Part shown: positions 1-7,087 of the stretch, in pieces
Layout: each line of letters opens with the position of its first letter
Numbering within the stretch: position 1 is the stretch's first letter
DNA from: an uncultured bacterium
Lineage (GTDB): Bacteria > Bipolaricaulota > Bipolaricaulia > RBG-16-55-9 > DRJF01
Length of the DNA: 47,909 nt
Direction of reading: 5' to 3'
Assembly: GCA_913053845.1 (NCBI GenBank)
Contig: CAJXGD010000013.1
Location: 1 to 47,909, forward strand
Made by a program: the position numbers and the translations under genes
The notes under the pieces: model-generated
Told to the model about the DNA's origin: nothing
The model's input: the letters and a program-made list of their open reading frames with translations, nothing else
Databases searched by the model: none

Positions 1-91
1 TTAAACTCTCGGGTGAACCTCCGTCGCTTGACTGCCACTCCTTGACCTCCTTCACTGAGATTGAAGCTTAACTCATTGTCTCAGTCAAGGG

Positions 92-502
92 GTGCAGTCC
101 AGTCTTGATACTTCGTTTTGCCGCTCCTTCGAATTTCACGTGACGAACCTAGAAGCAGAGTTTACACGTTCCGCAGAAGCATACTGTGGCGTAATCACGG
201 GCTTCGCAGAGTCCGAGGCAAAGATGTGGGAGCTTTGGGAGCACGATGAGGGTTTGAGAAAAGTACTCGGATCGGCAGCGGAGGTCGAGGCACAAGTAGC
301 TCTTGCATGTGTGTTGGAAGGTCCAGAGGCTTTTTACATAAAACATTTCGAGATGATTTCTTACGCGTCTCAACGTATGGGGTTCTCAGAGCGCGCTTTA
401 TTTGAAGGGTCGGCTCAACTTGGCCTTCCGAACCTTAGTTTTCCGAAACCGTACGTACGACAGTATTTGAGCAGGAGATTTGGGATCAGGTGTTCATCTT
501 AA
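92..502 (+). CDS. hypothetical protein, possibly an integron-cassette gene
   Basis: An open frame of 136 codons beginning with GTG. I do not recognise the protein. It is acidic and mostly helical-looking, with no signal peptide and no membrane segment. The start is uncertain: the purine run AAGGG directly abuts this GTG with no spacing, and an in-frame GTG exists 16 codons further in. An in-frame stop at 62 limits the gene on the left. It ends about 58 bases before a site that looks like an integron attC (561-618), so it could be the gene of a cassette. That is inference from context; no integrase is visible. Confidence 0.5.
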   Translation: MQSSLDTSFCRSFEFHVTNLEAEFTRSAEAYCGVITGFAESEAKMWELWEHDEGLRKVLGSAAEVEAQVALACVLEGPEAFYIKHFEMISYASQRMGFSERALFEGSAQLGLPNLSFPKPYVRQYLSRRFGIRCSS

Positions 503-560
503 CTCGTTCTGACGCTGAGTGCTTTCAATTCAGCAGCTTGTCTGTGACGGCTGCTTTGAC

Positions 561-618
561 ACCTACCCTCGCGCTGCAGCGGACGCGGTACCCGCGCGGC
601 TGAGCTTGGGCGTTAGAT
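561..618 (+). repeat. attC-like integron recombination site
   Basis: The 58-base stretch ends in the core GTTAGAT (612-618, pattern GTTRRRY), preceded by GCGCGGCTGAGCTTGGGC, which resembles the right half of classical aadA/aadB attC sites. The left half carries GCGCTGCAGCGGACGCGG. The two halves fold on each other: GCTGCAGC on the left against GCTGAGC on the right, leaving one unpaired base, as in the extrahelical bases of attC sites. The apex is CGCGG-TAC-CCGCG. The left core (ACCTACC) departs from RYYYAAC by one base. Recognition is by eye. Confidence 0.55.
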
Positions 619-640
619 ACAACGGAAGGTGGTTATCGTG

Positions 641-1195
641 ATGACGAAGAAGTGGCAATCGTATGAGGAACTTGCCGCATACCTACTCAACCGATTTGCC
701 AAGGAATTCGGCTTAAAGCGTGTCGAAGGGAAACAGAAGGTTCCTGGACGACGTAGCGGAACCGACTGGGAGATTGACGCGAAGGGAGTTCGAGAGAACA
801 ACGAGGGATTTGTGATAGTCGAATGCCGACGCTATACAACATTAAAGCAGAACCAGGAGAAATTGGGTAGCCTGGCGTATCGGATGATTGATACAGGTGC
901 GAATGGCGGCATCATGGTCAGTCCGCTGGGCATTCAGGAGGGTGCAGCTAAGATTGCAGCATCGGAAAACATCTGTAACGTCCAACTGGATGCAGATAGT
1001 ACTCCTCAGAAGTTCGCTATGCAATTTCTTAACAAGATCATGGCTGGTGTCTCTGAGACCATCCGCCTGTCTGACAGCCTGTCGTGTGAACTCATTTGCA
1101 CGTGTAAACAATGCGGTGAAAGATTCACTGTGAAGGGAAACGGAGCACTGTGCCCCGTCTGTGCTGAACAAATCAGGTCAGAGGGTAGTGCCTAA
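641..1195 (+). CDS. restriction-endonuclease-like (Mrr/PD-(D/E)xK) protein with zinc ribbon
   Basis: A 184-residue protein. The N-terminal half has the layout of Mrr-type restriction endonuclease folds: a helix, then GTDWEIDAKG, then FVIVECRRY about 15 residues later. This matches D...(E)xK with an altered last residue, followed by a helix and GGIMVSPLGIQEGA. The C-terminal 40 residues carry CTCKQC...CPVC, a zinc-ribbon pattern. The ATG at 641 is chosen because AAGGTGG (626-632) lies 8 bases ahead; the longer frame from a GTG at 629 would begin inside that ribosome binding site. The gene lies between two attC-like sites, so it may be a mobile cassette. Type IV restriction or DNA repair is possible; substrate unknown. 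The missing lysine in the catalytic motif leaves nuclease activity open. Confidence 0.6.
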   Translation: MTKKWQSYEELAAYLLNRFAKEFGLKRVEGKQKVPGRRSGTDWEIDAKGVRENNEGFVIVECRRYTTLKQNQEKLGSLAYRMIDTGANGGIMVSPLGIQEGAAKIAASENICNVQLDADSTPQKFAMQFLNKIMAGVSETIRLSDSLSCELICTCKQCGERFTVKGNGALCPVCAEQIRSEGSA

Positions 1196-1276
1196 CCAGG
1201 CGCTGCACCGGACCGCGCTATAGCGCGCGCTAAATCGAGTCCGGTTTGGCATTTGTAAGTTGGTTCTTTGTTAGAT
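1189..1276 (+). repeat. second, degenerate attC-like site
   Basis: It starts at the end of the nuclease gene with GCCTAAC (RYYYAAC pattern) followed by CAGGCGCTGCACCGGACCGCG, close in sequence to the left half of the site at 561. ACCGGAC pairs with GTCCGGT downstream, with a CG-rich apex between. The distal half no longer matches well, but a core-like GTTAGAT sits at 1270-1276. A further GCGGCTGAGCT identical to the first site occurs near 1297-1307. This may be a composite or decayed site. Confidence 0.4.
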
Positions 1277-1355
1277 TACACTGTGCAAGAGCCGCGTGGC
1301 GGCTGAGCTCATGGGGCAAACGTCGGCAAAGTAGTCCCGCGTGGAGGCGAGTTAA

Positions 1356-3431
1356 GTGGAGTATAACGCAGAGCTGGGTCTCGAACTGCTCCGCCTAGGT
1401 ACTGGCCTTCCGAGCGCGCGGTTTCGCGAAGGTCAGGAGAATGCCATCCGCTACATCGTGGAGGGGCGCGGCCGGTTGCTCGTGGTTCAAAAGACCGGAT
1501 GGGGTAAGAGCTTCGTCTACTTCATCGCGACGAAGTTGCTGCGTGAGGCGGGGATGGGTCCGGCTTTGCTCATCTCCCCGTTGCTTGCTCTCATGCGCAA
1601 TCAGATCGCGGCAGCACAGCGGATGGGAGTGCGTGCTGTCACCATCAACTCCGATAACAGGGAGGTTTGGGAGAGCGTCGAGGACCGGCTCTGCCGGGAT
1701 GAGGTGGACGTGCTTCTCATTTCACCGGAGCGGCTTGCCAACGAACGTTTTCGGGTTGAGCTCCTCGCGAGCATCGCCGAACGCATTGCGCTCCTGGTGA
1801 TCGACGAGGCCCACTGCATCTCCGATTGGGGTCATGACTTCCGTCCCCACTACCGGCTGATCGAACGGATCTCTCGGATGTTGCCTGCCAATCTCCGGCT
1901 GCTCGCCACAACCGCGACTGCCAATAATCGGGTGATGGACGACCTGCAGACGGTGCTCGGTCCTGATCTCAAGGTACTGCGGGGAGATCTGCACCGACCG
2001 TCGCTCAGGCTCCAGACGATGCGGCTGCCGAGCCAGGCGGAGCGCTTGGCTTGGCTGGCTGAGCAGGTGCCGCTGCTCCCGGGTCATGGGATCATCTATG
2101 TGCTGACGGTCCGCGATGCAGTACAGGTGGCCGATTGGCTCAAGTCACGGGGGCTGGAGGTGGAGTCCTACACCGGCCAGACGGGAGATCGCCGAGAGGT
2201 GCTCGAGCAGGCGCTGCTTGAGAATCGCCTCAAGGCGCTCGTCGCGACAACGGCCCTCGGCATGGGCTTCGACAAGCCGGACCTCAGCTTCGTGATTCAC
2301 TACCAGACACCGGGCTCGGTGGTGGCCTACTACCAGCAGGTGGGGCGAGCGGGGCGAGCGTTGGACGCTGCCTACGGAGTGCTGCTCAGCGGCGAGGAAG
2401 AGACCGATATCACGGACTATTTCATCGAGAGTGCCTTCCCAACGAAGGATGAGGTCCGGCAGGTGATTGCCGCCCTGGAGAGCGTAGCCCGAGGTCTCTC
2501 TATCCCGGAGCTCCTTGCTGCGGTCAATCTTAGCAAGGGACACATCGAGAAAACGATCGCGTTGCTTTCGCTCGAGTCGCCCGCCCCGGTTGTGAAACAA
2601 GGGTCGAAGTGGCAGTTGACCGCGGCGAGCCTGAGCGACGAGTTCTGGGAGCGAGCAAGACGCCTCACCGAGCTCCGGCACGGGGAGCAGCAGCAGATGC
2701 AGGAATACGTTAATCTCGATTCGGGGCACATGGAGTTCCTCGTCCATGCACTGGATGGAGATCCTGCGACGGTACAGCATCCTGACTTGCCGCCACTTCC
2801 CACCACCACGGACGCGGCGGTTGTGCAGGAGGCGGTAAGATTTCTACGCCGCACCAGCCTACCCATCGAGCCGCGCAGGCAGTGGCCCATGGGCGGTATG
2901 CCGCAGTACGCGATCAGGGGGCGCATTCCAGTGGAGCTCCGGGCGGAGCCCGGCAAAGCCCTCTGCGTCTGGGGCGACGCCGGGTTGGGTGATCTCGTTC
3001 GACGCGGCAAGTATCACGATGGCCGTTTCGCGAAGGGGCTGGTCGAGGCCTGCGTTGCGTTGGTGCAGGAGTGGGATCCGCAACCGGCACCGGTCTGGGT
3101 AACCGCTATCCCGTCGCGGCGGCACCCAGCGCTAGTTCCGGAATTCGCCCAGCGACTGGCAGCGCGCCTTGGGTTGCCGTTCCATCCTGCGCTTGAAAGG
3201 ACGGATGACCGTCCTGAGCAGAAGGCGATGGCTAACAGAACTCAGCAGGCGCGGAACGTCGACGGATCGTTTGCCGTTGGCATGCAACCGTTTCCCCCAG
3301 GGGCAGTGTTGCTCGTGGATGACATGGTCGATTCGCGCTGGACGTTGACCGTTGGCGCCTGGCTGCTGCGCTCTCACGGCTGCGGAGAAGTGTGGCCTCT
3401 CGCAGTTGCCTTCGCAGGTTACGGCAGATGA
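1356..3431 (+). CDS. RecQ-like helicase fused to phosphoribosyltransferase domain (RqlH/PsyrT-like)
   Basis: A 691-residue protein. Helicase motifs in order: Q-like FREGQ (23-27); Walker A GWGKS (48-52); [25 protein letters not shown] around residue 149; TTATAN; and QQVGRAGR with [12 protein letters not shown] before it. The C-terminal about 150 residues form a type I phosphoribosyltransferase-like domain, with a PRPP-binding-like [13 protein letters not shown] loop near residue 651. A RecQ-PRTase fusion followed by a DprA-like gene is the architecture of E. coli RqlH/RqlI and of the PsyrTA toxin-antitoxin phage-defence pair, where the helicase fusion is the toxin. GTG start with GGAGG (1343-1347) 8 bases upstream. 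Its stop overlaps the next start (ATGA), implying coupled translation. Function here is inferred from architecture. Confidence 0.85.
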   Translation: MEYNAELGLELLRLGTGLPSARFREGQENAIRYIVEGRGRLLVVQKTGWGKSFVYFIATKLLREAGMGPALLISPLLALMRNQIAAAQRMGVRAVTINSDNREVWESVEDRLCRDEVDVLLISPERLANERFRVELLASIAERIALLVIDEAHCISDWGHDFRPHYRLIERISRMLPANLRLLATTATANNRVMDDLQTVLGPDLKVLRGDLHRPSLRLQTMRLPSQAERLAWLAEQVPLLPGHGIIYVLTVRDAVQVADWLKSRGLEVESYTGQTGDRREVLEQALLENRLKALVATTALGMGFDKPDLSFVIHYQTPGSVVAYYQQVGRAGRALDAAYGVLLSGEEETDITDYFIESAFPTKDEVRQVIAALESVARGLSIPELLAAVNLSKGHIEKTIALLSLESPAPVVKQGSKWQLTAASLSDEFWERARRLTELRHGEQQQMQEYVNLDSGHMEFLVHALDGDPATVQHPDLPPLPTTTDAAVVQEAVRFLRRTSLPIEPRRQWPMGGMPQYAIRGRIPVELRAEPGKALCVWGDAGLGDLVRRGKYHDGRFAKGLVEACVALVQEWDPQPAPVWVTAIPSRRHPALVPEFAQRLAARLGLPFHPALERTDDRPEQKAMANRTQQARNVDGSFAVGMQPFPPGAVLLVDDMVDSRWTLTVGAWLLRSHGCGEVWPLAVAFAGYGR

Positions 3432-4432
3432 GGAACGAGCTCTCCCCCAATACACAAGCGATCCTGCTGCTGACGGCACCGTTGATTGTGGGGCGTGGCA
3501 AGGCTTCAGTGGCCCCGCTGAGCGCGGGTGAATACAAGCGCCTTGCACGTCGGCTCGTAGATATCCGGCGTGAGCCCGCCGATCTGCTGGGTCTGGGGGC
3601 CGATGAAGTCCTGAAGGAATGCCGACTCGACCTCGATGGCACGCGGGTCGAGCGTCTACTCGGGCGTGGATTCCTGCTCAGCCAGGCAGTGGAACACTGG
3701 CAGGCCAGGAAGATCTGGCTGGTCAGCCGTGCGGATGCTGAGTACCCACAGCGGATCAAGCAGCGTCTCGGTGAAAACGCCCCGCCGGTGTTCTACGGCT
3801 GCGGGGATGCTGCGATCCTGGATACGGGAGGACTCGCGGTCGTCGGGTCCCGGCATGTGGATGATGAGCTGATCGAGTACACCGAACGCGTCGGTCAACT
3901 TGCCGCTGCTGCGCGGCGTACGATCGTGTCCGGCGGCGCCCGAGGGATCGACCAGGCGGCGATGCGCGGTGCGCTGGAAGCTGGTGGGAAGACGGCGGGG
4001 GTCCTGGCCAACGGGCTCGAGCGGGAGGCTATGGCCCGCGAGCACCGAGAAGCGCTGATGGACGGAGGACTGATCTTGATCTCCCCCTACGACCCCGCGG
4101 CGCGGTTCCATGTGGGGCACGCGATGCAACGCAACAAATTGATCTACGCGCTGGCGGATGCGGCTCTGGTCGTCAACTCCGACTGCGGAAAAGGGGGCAC
4201 CTGGGCTGGTGCCGTCGAGCAATTGAAGCAGCGGGGCTTCGTGCCGATCTACACGCGTTCCAACGGAGAGATCGGAAAGGGTTTGGAGGCACTTCGCCGT
4301 AAGGGTGCACGAGCATGGCCGAACCCTGAGACACCAGAGGAGTTCGAGCGAGTGCTGGGCGCACCGACGCCCTCGCAAGCGGACGCCTCACCACAGCTAA
4401 GTCTCTTCTCGCGCACGGAGCCGATGGCATGA
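3428..4432 (+). CDS. DprA/Smf-like protein (RqlI/PsyrA-like antitoxin partner)
   Basis: 334 residues from the ATG at 3428, which overlaps the stop of the helicase gene as ATGA; the frame is open further upstream but that would only lengthen the overlap. The Rossmann-like DprA/Smf core is recognisable: [28 protein letters not shown], a nucleotide-binding-like [26 protein letters not shown] and [13 protein letters not shown]. Classical DprA binds single-stranded DNA and loads RecA. In the RqlHI/PsyrTA pairs the DprA-like partner restrains the helicase fusion. The tight coupling here argues for that role rather than for competence. Family assignment is firm; the antitoxin role is inference. Confidence 0.82.
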   Translation: MRNELSPNTQAILLLTAPLIVGRGKASVAPLSAGEYKRLARRLVDIRREPADLLGLGADEVLKECRLDLDGTRVERLLGRGFLLSQAVEHWQARKIWLVSRADAEYPQRIKQRLGENAPPVFYGCGDAAILDTGGLAVVGSRHVDDELIEYTERVGQLAAAARRTIVSGGARGIDQAAMRGALEAGGKTAGVLANGLEREAMAREHREALMDGGLILISPYDPAARFHVGHAMQRNKLIYALADAALVVNSDCGKGGTWAGAVEQLKQRGFVPIYTRSNGEIGKGLEALRRKGARAWPNPETPEEFERVLGAPTPSQADASPQLSLFSRTEPMA

Positions 4433-4496
4433 CACCAATGAAGCAGCCATTTCGCGGGTTAAAACCTTATCTTTACGGCTGTTGGCCGATCACGTA

Positions 4497-4525
4497 TTGC
4501 AACCAGGCAGGGCAATCGCTACAAT
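4497..4525 (+). promoter_or_regulatory. sigma70-type promoter of hslVU
   Basis: TTGCAA (4497-4502) and TACAAT (4520-4525) are separated by exactly 17 bases. The predicted start near 4532 gives a leader of about 17 nt before the hslV ATG, with AAGGGG at 4538-4543 as the ribosome binding site. Confidence 0.55.
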
Positions 4526-4548
4526 ACGCGAATGCCTAAGGGGTTTCT

Positions 4549-5091
4549 ATGATCATTCACGGGACTACGATTTTGGCCCTTCGCTCCGAAGAGGAGCGCC
4601 AGGTGGTCATCGCCGCCGATGGCCAGGCGACGGCCAACAACCTGATCATCAAGTCCAGGGTGCGTAAGACCCGCAAGCTCTATCACGATCAGGTCTTGGT
4701 CGGCTTCGCCGGCTCCACCGCCGATGCCCTGACACTGTTCGATCGCTTCGAGGGCAAGCTGCAGGAGTACGGCGGTAATCTCAAGCGCGCCGCGGTGGAA
4801 CTGACCAAGGATTGGCGCACCGATCGCGTCCTGCGCCGCCTGGAGGCGCTGTTGGCCGCCGCCGGACGGGAAGGGCTGTTGCTCATCTCCGGCTCCGGCG
4901 ACGTGCTCGAACCGGACGATGGGATGCTAGGCCTGGGCTCCGGCGGAGCATACGCCCTGGCCGCCGCGCGAGCGCTGCGCCAAGAGACCGAGCTGACCAT
5001 CGGCCAGATCGCCCCCAAGGCCCTGCTGATCGCCGCGGCGATAGATGTCTATACCAATGAGCATATCGAAGTGGAGACGTTATCCTGGTGA
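4549..5091 (+). CDS. hslV: ATP-dependent protease proteolytic subunit HslV
   Basis: 180 residues, the normal length for HslV, the threonine peptidase of the cytoplasmic HslVU protease. The catalytic threonine is expected after a five-residue propeptide MIIHG, at TTILALR. Other family hallmarks: IAADGQAT, VGFAGSTADALTLF, LTKDWRTDRVLRRLEALL and LGSGGAYALAAARAL. ATG start with AAGGGG 5 bases upstream. It is followed at once by hslU, and a perfect 8-bp hairpin sits in the 54-base gap. A longer N-terminal propeptide than the single Met of E. coli is seen in some lineages, including Bacillus. Confidence 0.95.
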   Translation: MIIHGTTILALRSEEERQVVIAADGQATANNLIIKSRVRKTRKLYHDQVLVGFAGSTADALTLFDRFEGKLQEYGGNLKRAAVELTKDWRTDRVLRRLEALLAAAGREGLLLISGSGDVLEPDDGMLGLGSGGAYALAAARALRQETELTIGQIAPKALLIAAAIDVYTNEHIEVETLSW

Positions 5092-5100
5092 GAGCATAGC

Positions 5101-5118
5101 GGCGACGCCTGCGTCGCC
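5101..5118. repeat. palindromic REP-like hairpin between hslV and hslU
   Basis: GGCGACGC-CT-GCGTCGCC is a perfect 8-bp inverted repeat with a 2-base centre, followed by CCGAC. There is no T tract, so it is not an ordinary terminator. A related element, GGGCAACC...GGTTGCCC followed by CTAC, sits between panB and panE at 37629-37653. Confidence 0.5.
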
Positions 5119-5145
5119 CCGACCTGAAAGATGGGAGAATTCAAG

Positions 5146-6540
5146 ATGAATGAGATCAGCCAGAGCTTTCCTGTAGTGGTAGCCCGGCCAGAGCGGCCCC
5201 TGCGGCCGGATGAGTTGAGCCCCCAGGCGATCGTGGCCGAGCTGGACAAATACATCGTCGGCCAGGCCGAGGCCAAGCGGGCGGTGGCCATCGCCCTGCG
5301 CAATCGAGTCCGGCGCCAGCGGGTGCCCTCCCCCATGCGCGAGGAGATCCAGCCCAAGAATATCCTGATGATCGGACCGACCGGCGTAGGCAAGACGGAG
5401 ACCGCCAGGCGGCTGGCCAGCCTGACCGCCTCCCCTTTCATCAAGATCGAGGCCACCAAGTTCACCGAAGTGGGCTATGTGGGACGGGATGTCGACTCGA
5501 TGATCCGCGATCTGGTAGAGGTCAGCGTGGGCCTGGTCCATCAGGAGGAGGTGCTCCGCGTGGAGGCTCCCGCCCACCAGTTGGCCGAGGATCGGCTGCT
5601 CGAAGCGCTGATTCCCGCCCCGACCTCTCAGCCCGATGAGGAACGCGACTCGCTCCAAGCCACCCGCGAAAAGTTCCGTCAGAAGCTGCGCGCCGGTGAG
5701 CTGGAGGAACGCAGCGTGGAGCTGCGCATCTCTGAATCACCTCTCTCGCAGGTCAATGTCTTCTCTTCCGAAGGCATGGAGCAAATGGGGATTGACCTGG
5801 GCATGTTGGCCGACTTCATGCCCCAGCGCACGGTGACCAAACGGCTGAGCGTGCGCGCGGCCCGCCAACTGCTTTTCAAGCAGGAGGCGGAAAAACTGAT
5901 CAATCAAGAGGAGATCCGCAGCCGAGGATTGCGGCGCGCCGAGGAGATGGGCATTATTTTCCTCGATGAGATTGACAAGATCGGCGCCGGCGGACGGGCC
6001 GAGCACGGCGGACCGGGTGTCTCCCGTCAAGGGGTGCAGCGCGACCTGCTACCGCTGCTGGAGGGAGCGACGGTGCGCACCCGCTACGGCAATGTCAGCA
6101 CCGAGAATATCCTCTTCATCGCCGCCGGGGCCTTCAACATGTCCAAGCCTTCGGACCTGATTCCCGAGCTGCAAGGGCGCTTGCCCATCCGGGTCGAGCT
6201 GCACTCCTTGGGTGAGGCCGACTTCCGCCGCATCCTCACCGAGCCGAAAGATGCGCTGGTCAAGCAGTATCAAGCCCTGTTGGCCGTCGAGAATTTGCAA
6301 CTGGATTTCAGCAAGCAGGCCTTGAATGAGATCGCCCATATCGCCTATCAGCTCAACCAGTCCATGGAGGACATCGGGGCGCGACGGCTACAAACGGTGA
6401 TGGAGCGCCTGATGGAGGACCTGCTCTTCGAGACCACCGAGCTGCCCCGACACCAGCGCTTTGAGATCGATGCCGATTATGTGCAGACCAAGCTAGCCCA
6501 GATCGCCGAGGATCTCGATTTGAGCCGCTATATCTTGTGA
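5146..6540 (+). CDS. hslU: HslVU ATPase subunit HslU
   Basis: 464 residues from the ATG at 5146, chosen because GGGAG (5133-5137) lies 8 bases ahead; another in-frame ATG at 5131 has no spacing from its purine run. This is the AAA+ unfoldase that feeds HslV. Seen: the N-terminal VAELDKYIVGQ sensor, Walker A GPTGVGKTE, ATKFTEVGYVGRDV pore region, a charged insertion (I domain) between roughly residues 115 and 235, Walker B IIFLDEIDKI, arginine-finger region ELQGRLPIRVEL, and the C-terminal DLSRYIL tail that docks into HslV. Same transcript as hslV. Confidence 0.95.
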   Translation: MNEISQSFPVVVARPERPLRPDELSPQAIVAELDKYIVGQAEAKRAVAIALRNRVRRQRVPSPMREEIQPKNILMIGPTGVGKTETARRLASLTASPFIKIEATKFTEVGYVGRDVDSMIRDLVEVSVGLVHQEEVLRVEAPAHQLAEDRLLEALIPAPTSQPDEERDSLQATREKFRQKLRAGELEERSVELRISESPLSQVNVFSSEGMEQMGIDLGMLADFMPQRTVTKRLSVRAARQLLFKQEAEKLINQEEIRSRGLRRAEEMGIIFLDEIDKIGAGGRAEHGGPGVSRQGVQRDLLPLLEGATVRTRYGNVSTENILFIAAGAFNMSKPSDLIPELQGRLPIRVELHSLGEADFRRILTEPKDALVKQYQALLAVENLQLDFSKQALNEIAHIAYQLNQSMEDIGARRLQTVMERLMEDLLFETTELPRHQRFEIDADYVQTKLAQIAEDLDLSRYIL

Positions 6541-6551
6541 AGTCGGTCTAG

Positions 6552-6791
6552 CTAATCACCGAGGCCCAACAACTTTTCCAGCCGCGGGCGGTCGAAGCCG
6601 ATGACGATCTTGCCGCCAATATCAATGACCGGCACGCTCATCTGGCCGCTTTTAGTGACCATCTCTTGGGCTTTCTGCTGGTCTTGACTTACGTCATGCT
6701 CGGTATAGTTAACGTTATGCTCCCTGAAGAACTGCTTGGTCGCCGCACACCAGGAGCAACTGGGGGTAGTATAGATTTCGACTTCGGGCAT
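6552..6791 (-). CDS. glutaredoxin-family protein
   Basis: 79 residues, a single thioredoxin-fold domain of the small glutaredoxin/NrdH type. The redox motif CSWC follows the first strand (EIYTTPSCSWC). The cis-proline motif is SVPVIDIGG, followed by KIVIGFDRPRLEKLL, where glutathione or partner binding occurs in the family. It converges on hslU from the opposite strand. Reductant and partners cannot be told from sequence. Confidence 0.88.
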   Translation of the reverse strand: MPEVEIYTTPSCSWCAATKQFFREHNVNYTEHDVSQDQQKAQEMVTKSGQMSVPVIDIGGKIVIGFDRPRLEKLLGLGD

Positions 6792-6999
6792 AATGCACCT
6801 CCGTAGTGCTTTAAGATAGAGTCAAATAGCTATGCAGTAATTGCGCTAGTTCAGCATCTTGCTGGTCCCCGGCGCGCACCCCGGCCAGGCATTCGCGGGT
6901 ATAACCCTAGAAGATATGGTAACCAGATTATAAATGCCAGTTCACTACTTGTCAAATCCGGGCAAAAACGCCGATGGCATCGCCCTTTGCTTCCTGTTC

Positions 7000-7028
7000 T
7001 TGACAGCCGACCGACCCGCTGTTATACT
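7000..7028 (+). promoter_or_regulatory. consensus sigma70-type promoter of the RND/PadR/MFS operon
   Basis: TTGACA (7000-7005), 17-base spacer, TATACT (7023-7028). Same boxes and same spacing as the rRNA promoter at 20226. Start expected near 7035, about 50 nt ahead of the RND gene. It lies in the 296-base gap between the glutaredoxin and RND genes, otherwise without a recognised feature. Confidence 0.65.
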
Positions 7029-7036
7029 GCTCGGTG

Positions 7037-7064
7037 TATCGGAACCGATATATCGGCTCCGAAT
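7037..7064 (+). promoter_or_regulatory. tandem inverted-repeat operator, candidate PadR site
   Basis: TATCGGAACCGATA (7037-7050) is a perfect inverted repeat of 6-bp arms with a 2-base centre. It is followed without gap by TATCGGCTCCGAAT (7051-7064), an imperfect second copy. The pair covers the expected start of transcription, right for steric repression. The operon encodes a PadR regulator at 10383, the obvious candidate binder (inference). Confidence 0.55.
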
Positions 7065-7087
7065 AGTCTAACCACCAGGGAGGCAGC

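Noticed and set aside
1..91. Inverted repeat ACTGAGA...TCTCAGT before the first ORF
   Set aside because: Only 7 bp at the window edge with an uneven flank; could be part of another attC-like site but cannot be judged without the sequence to the left.
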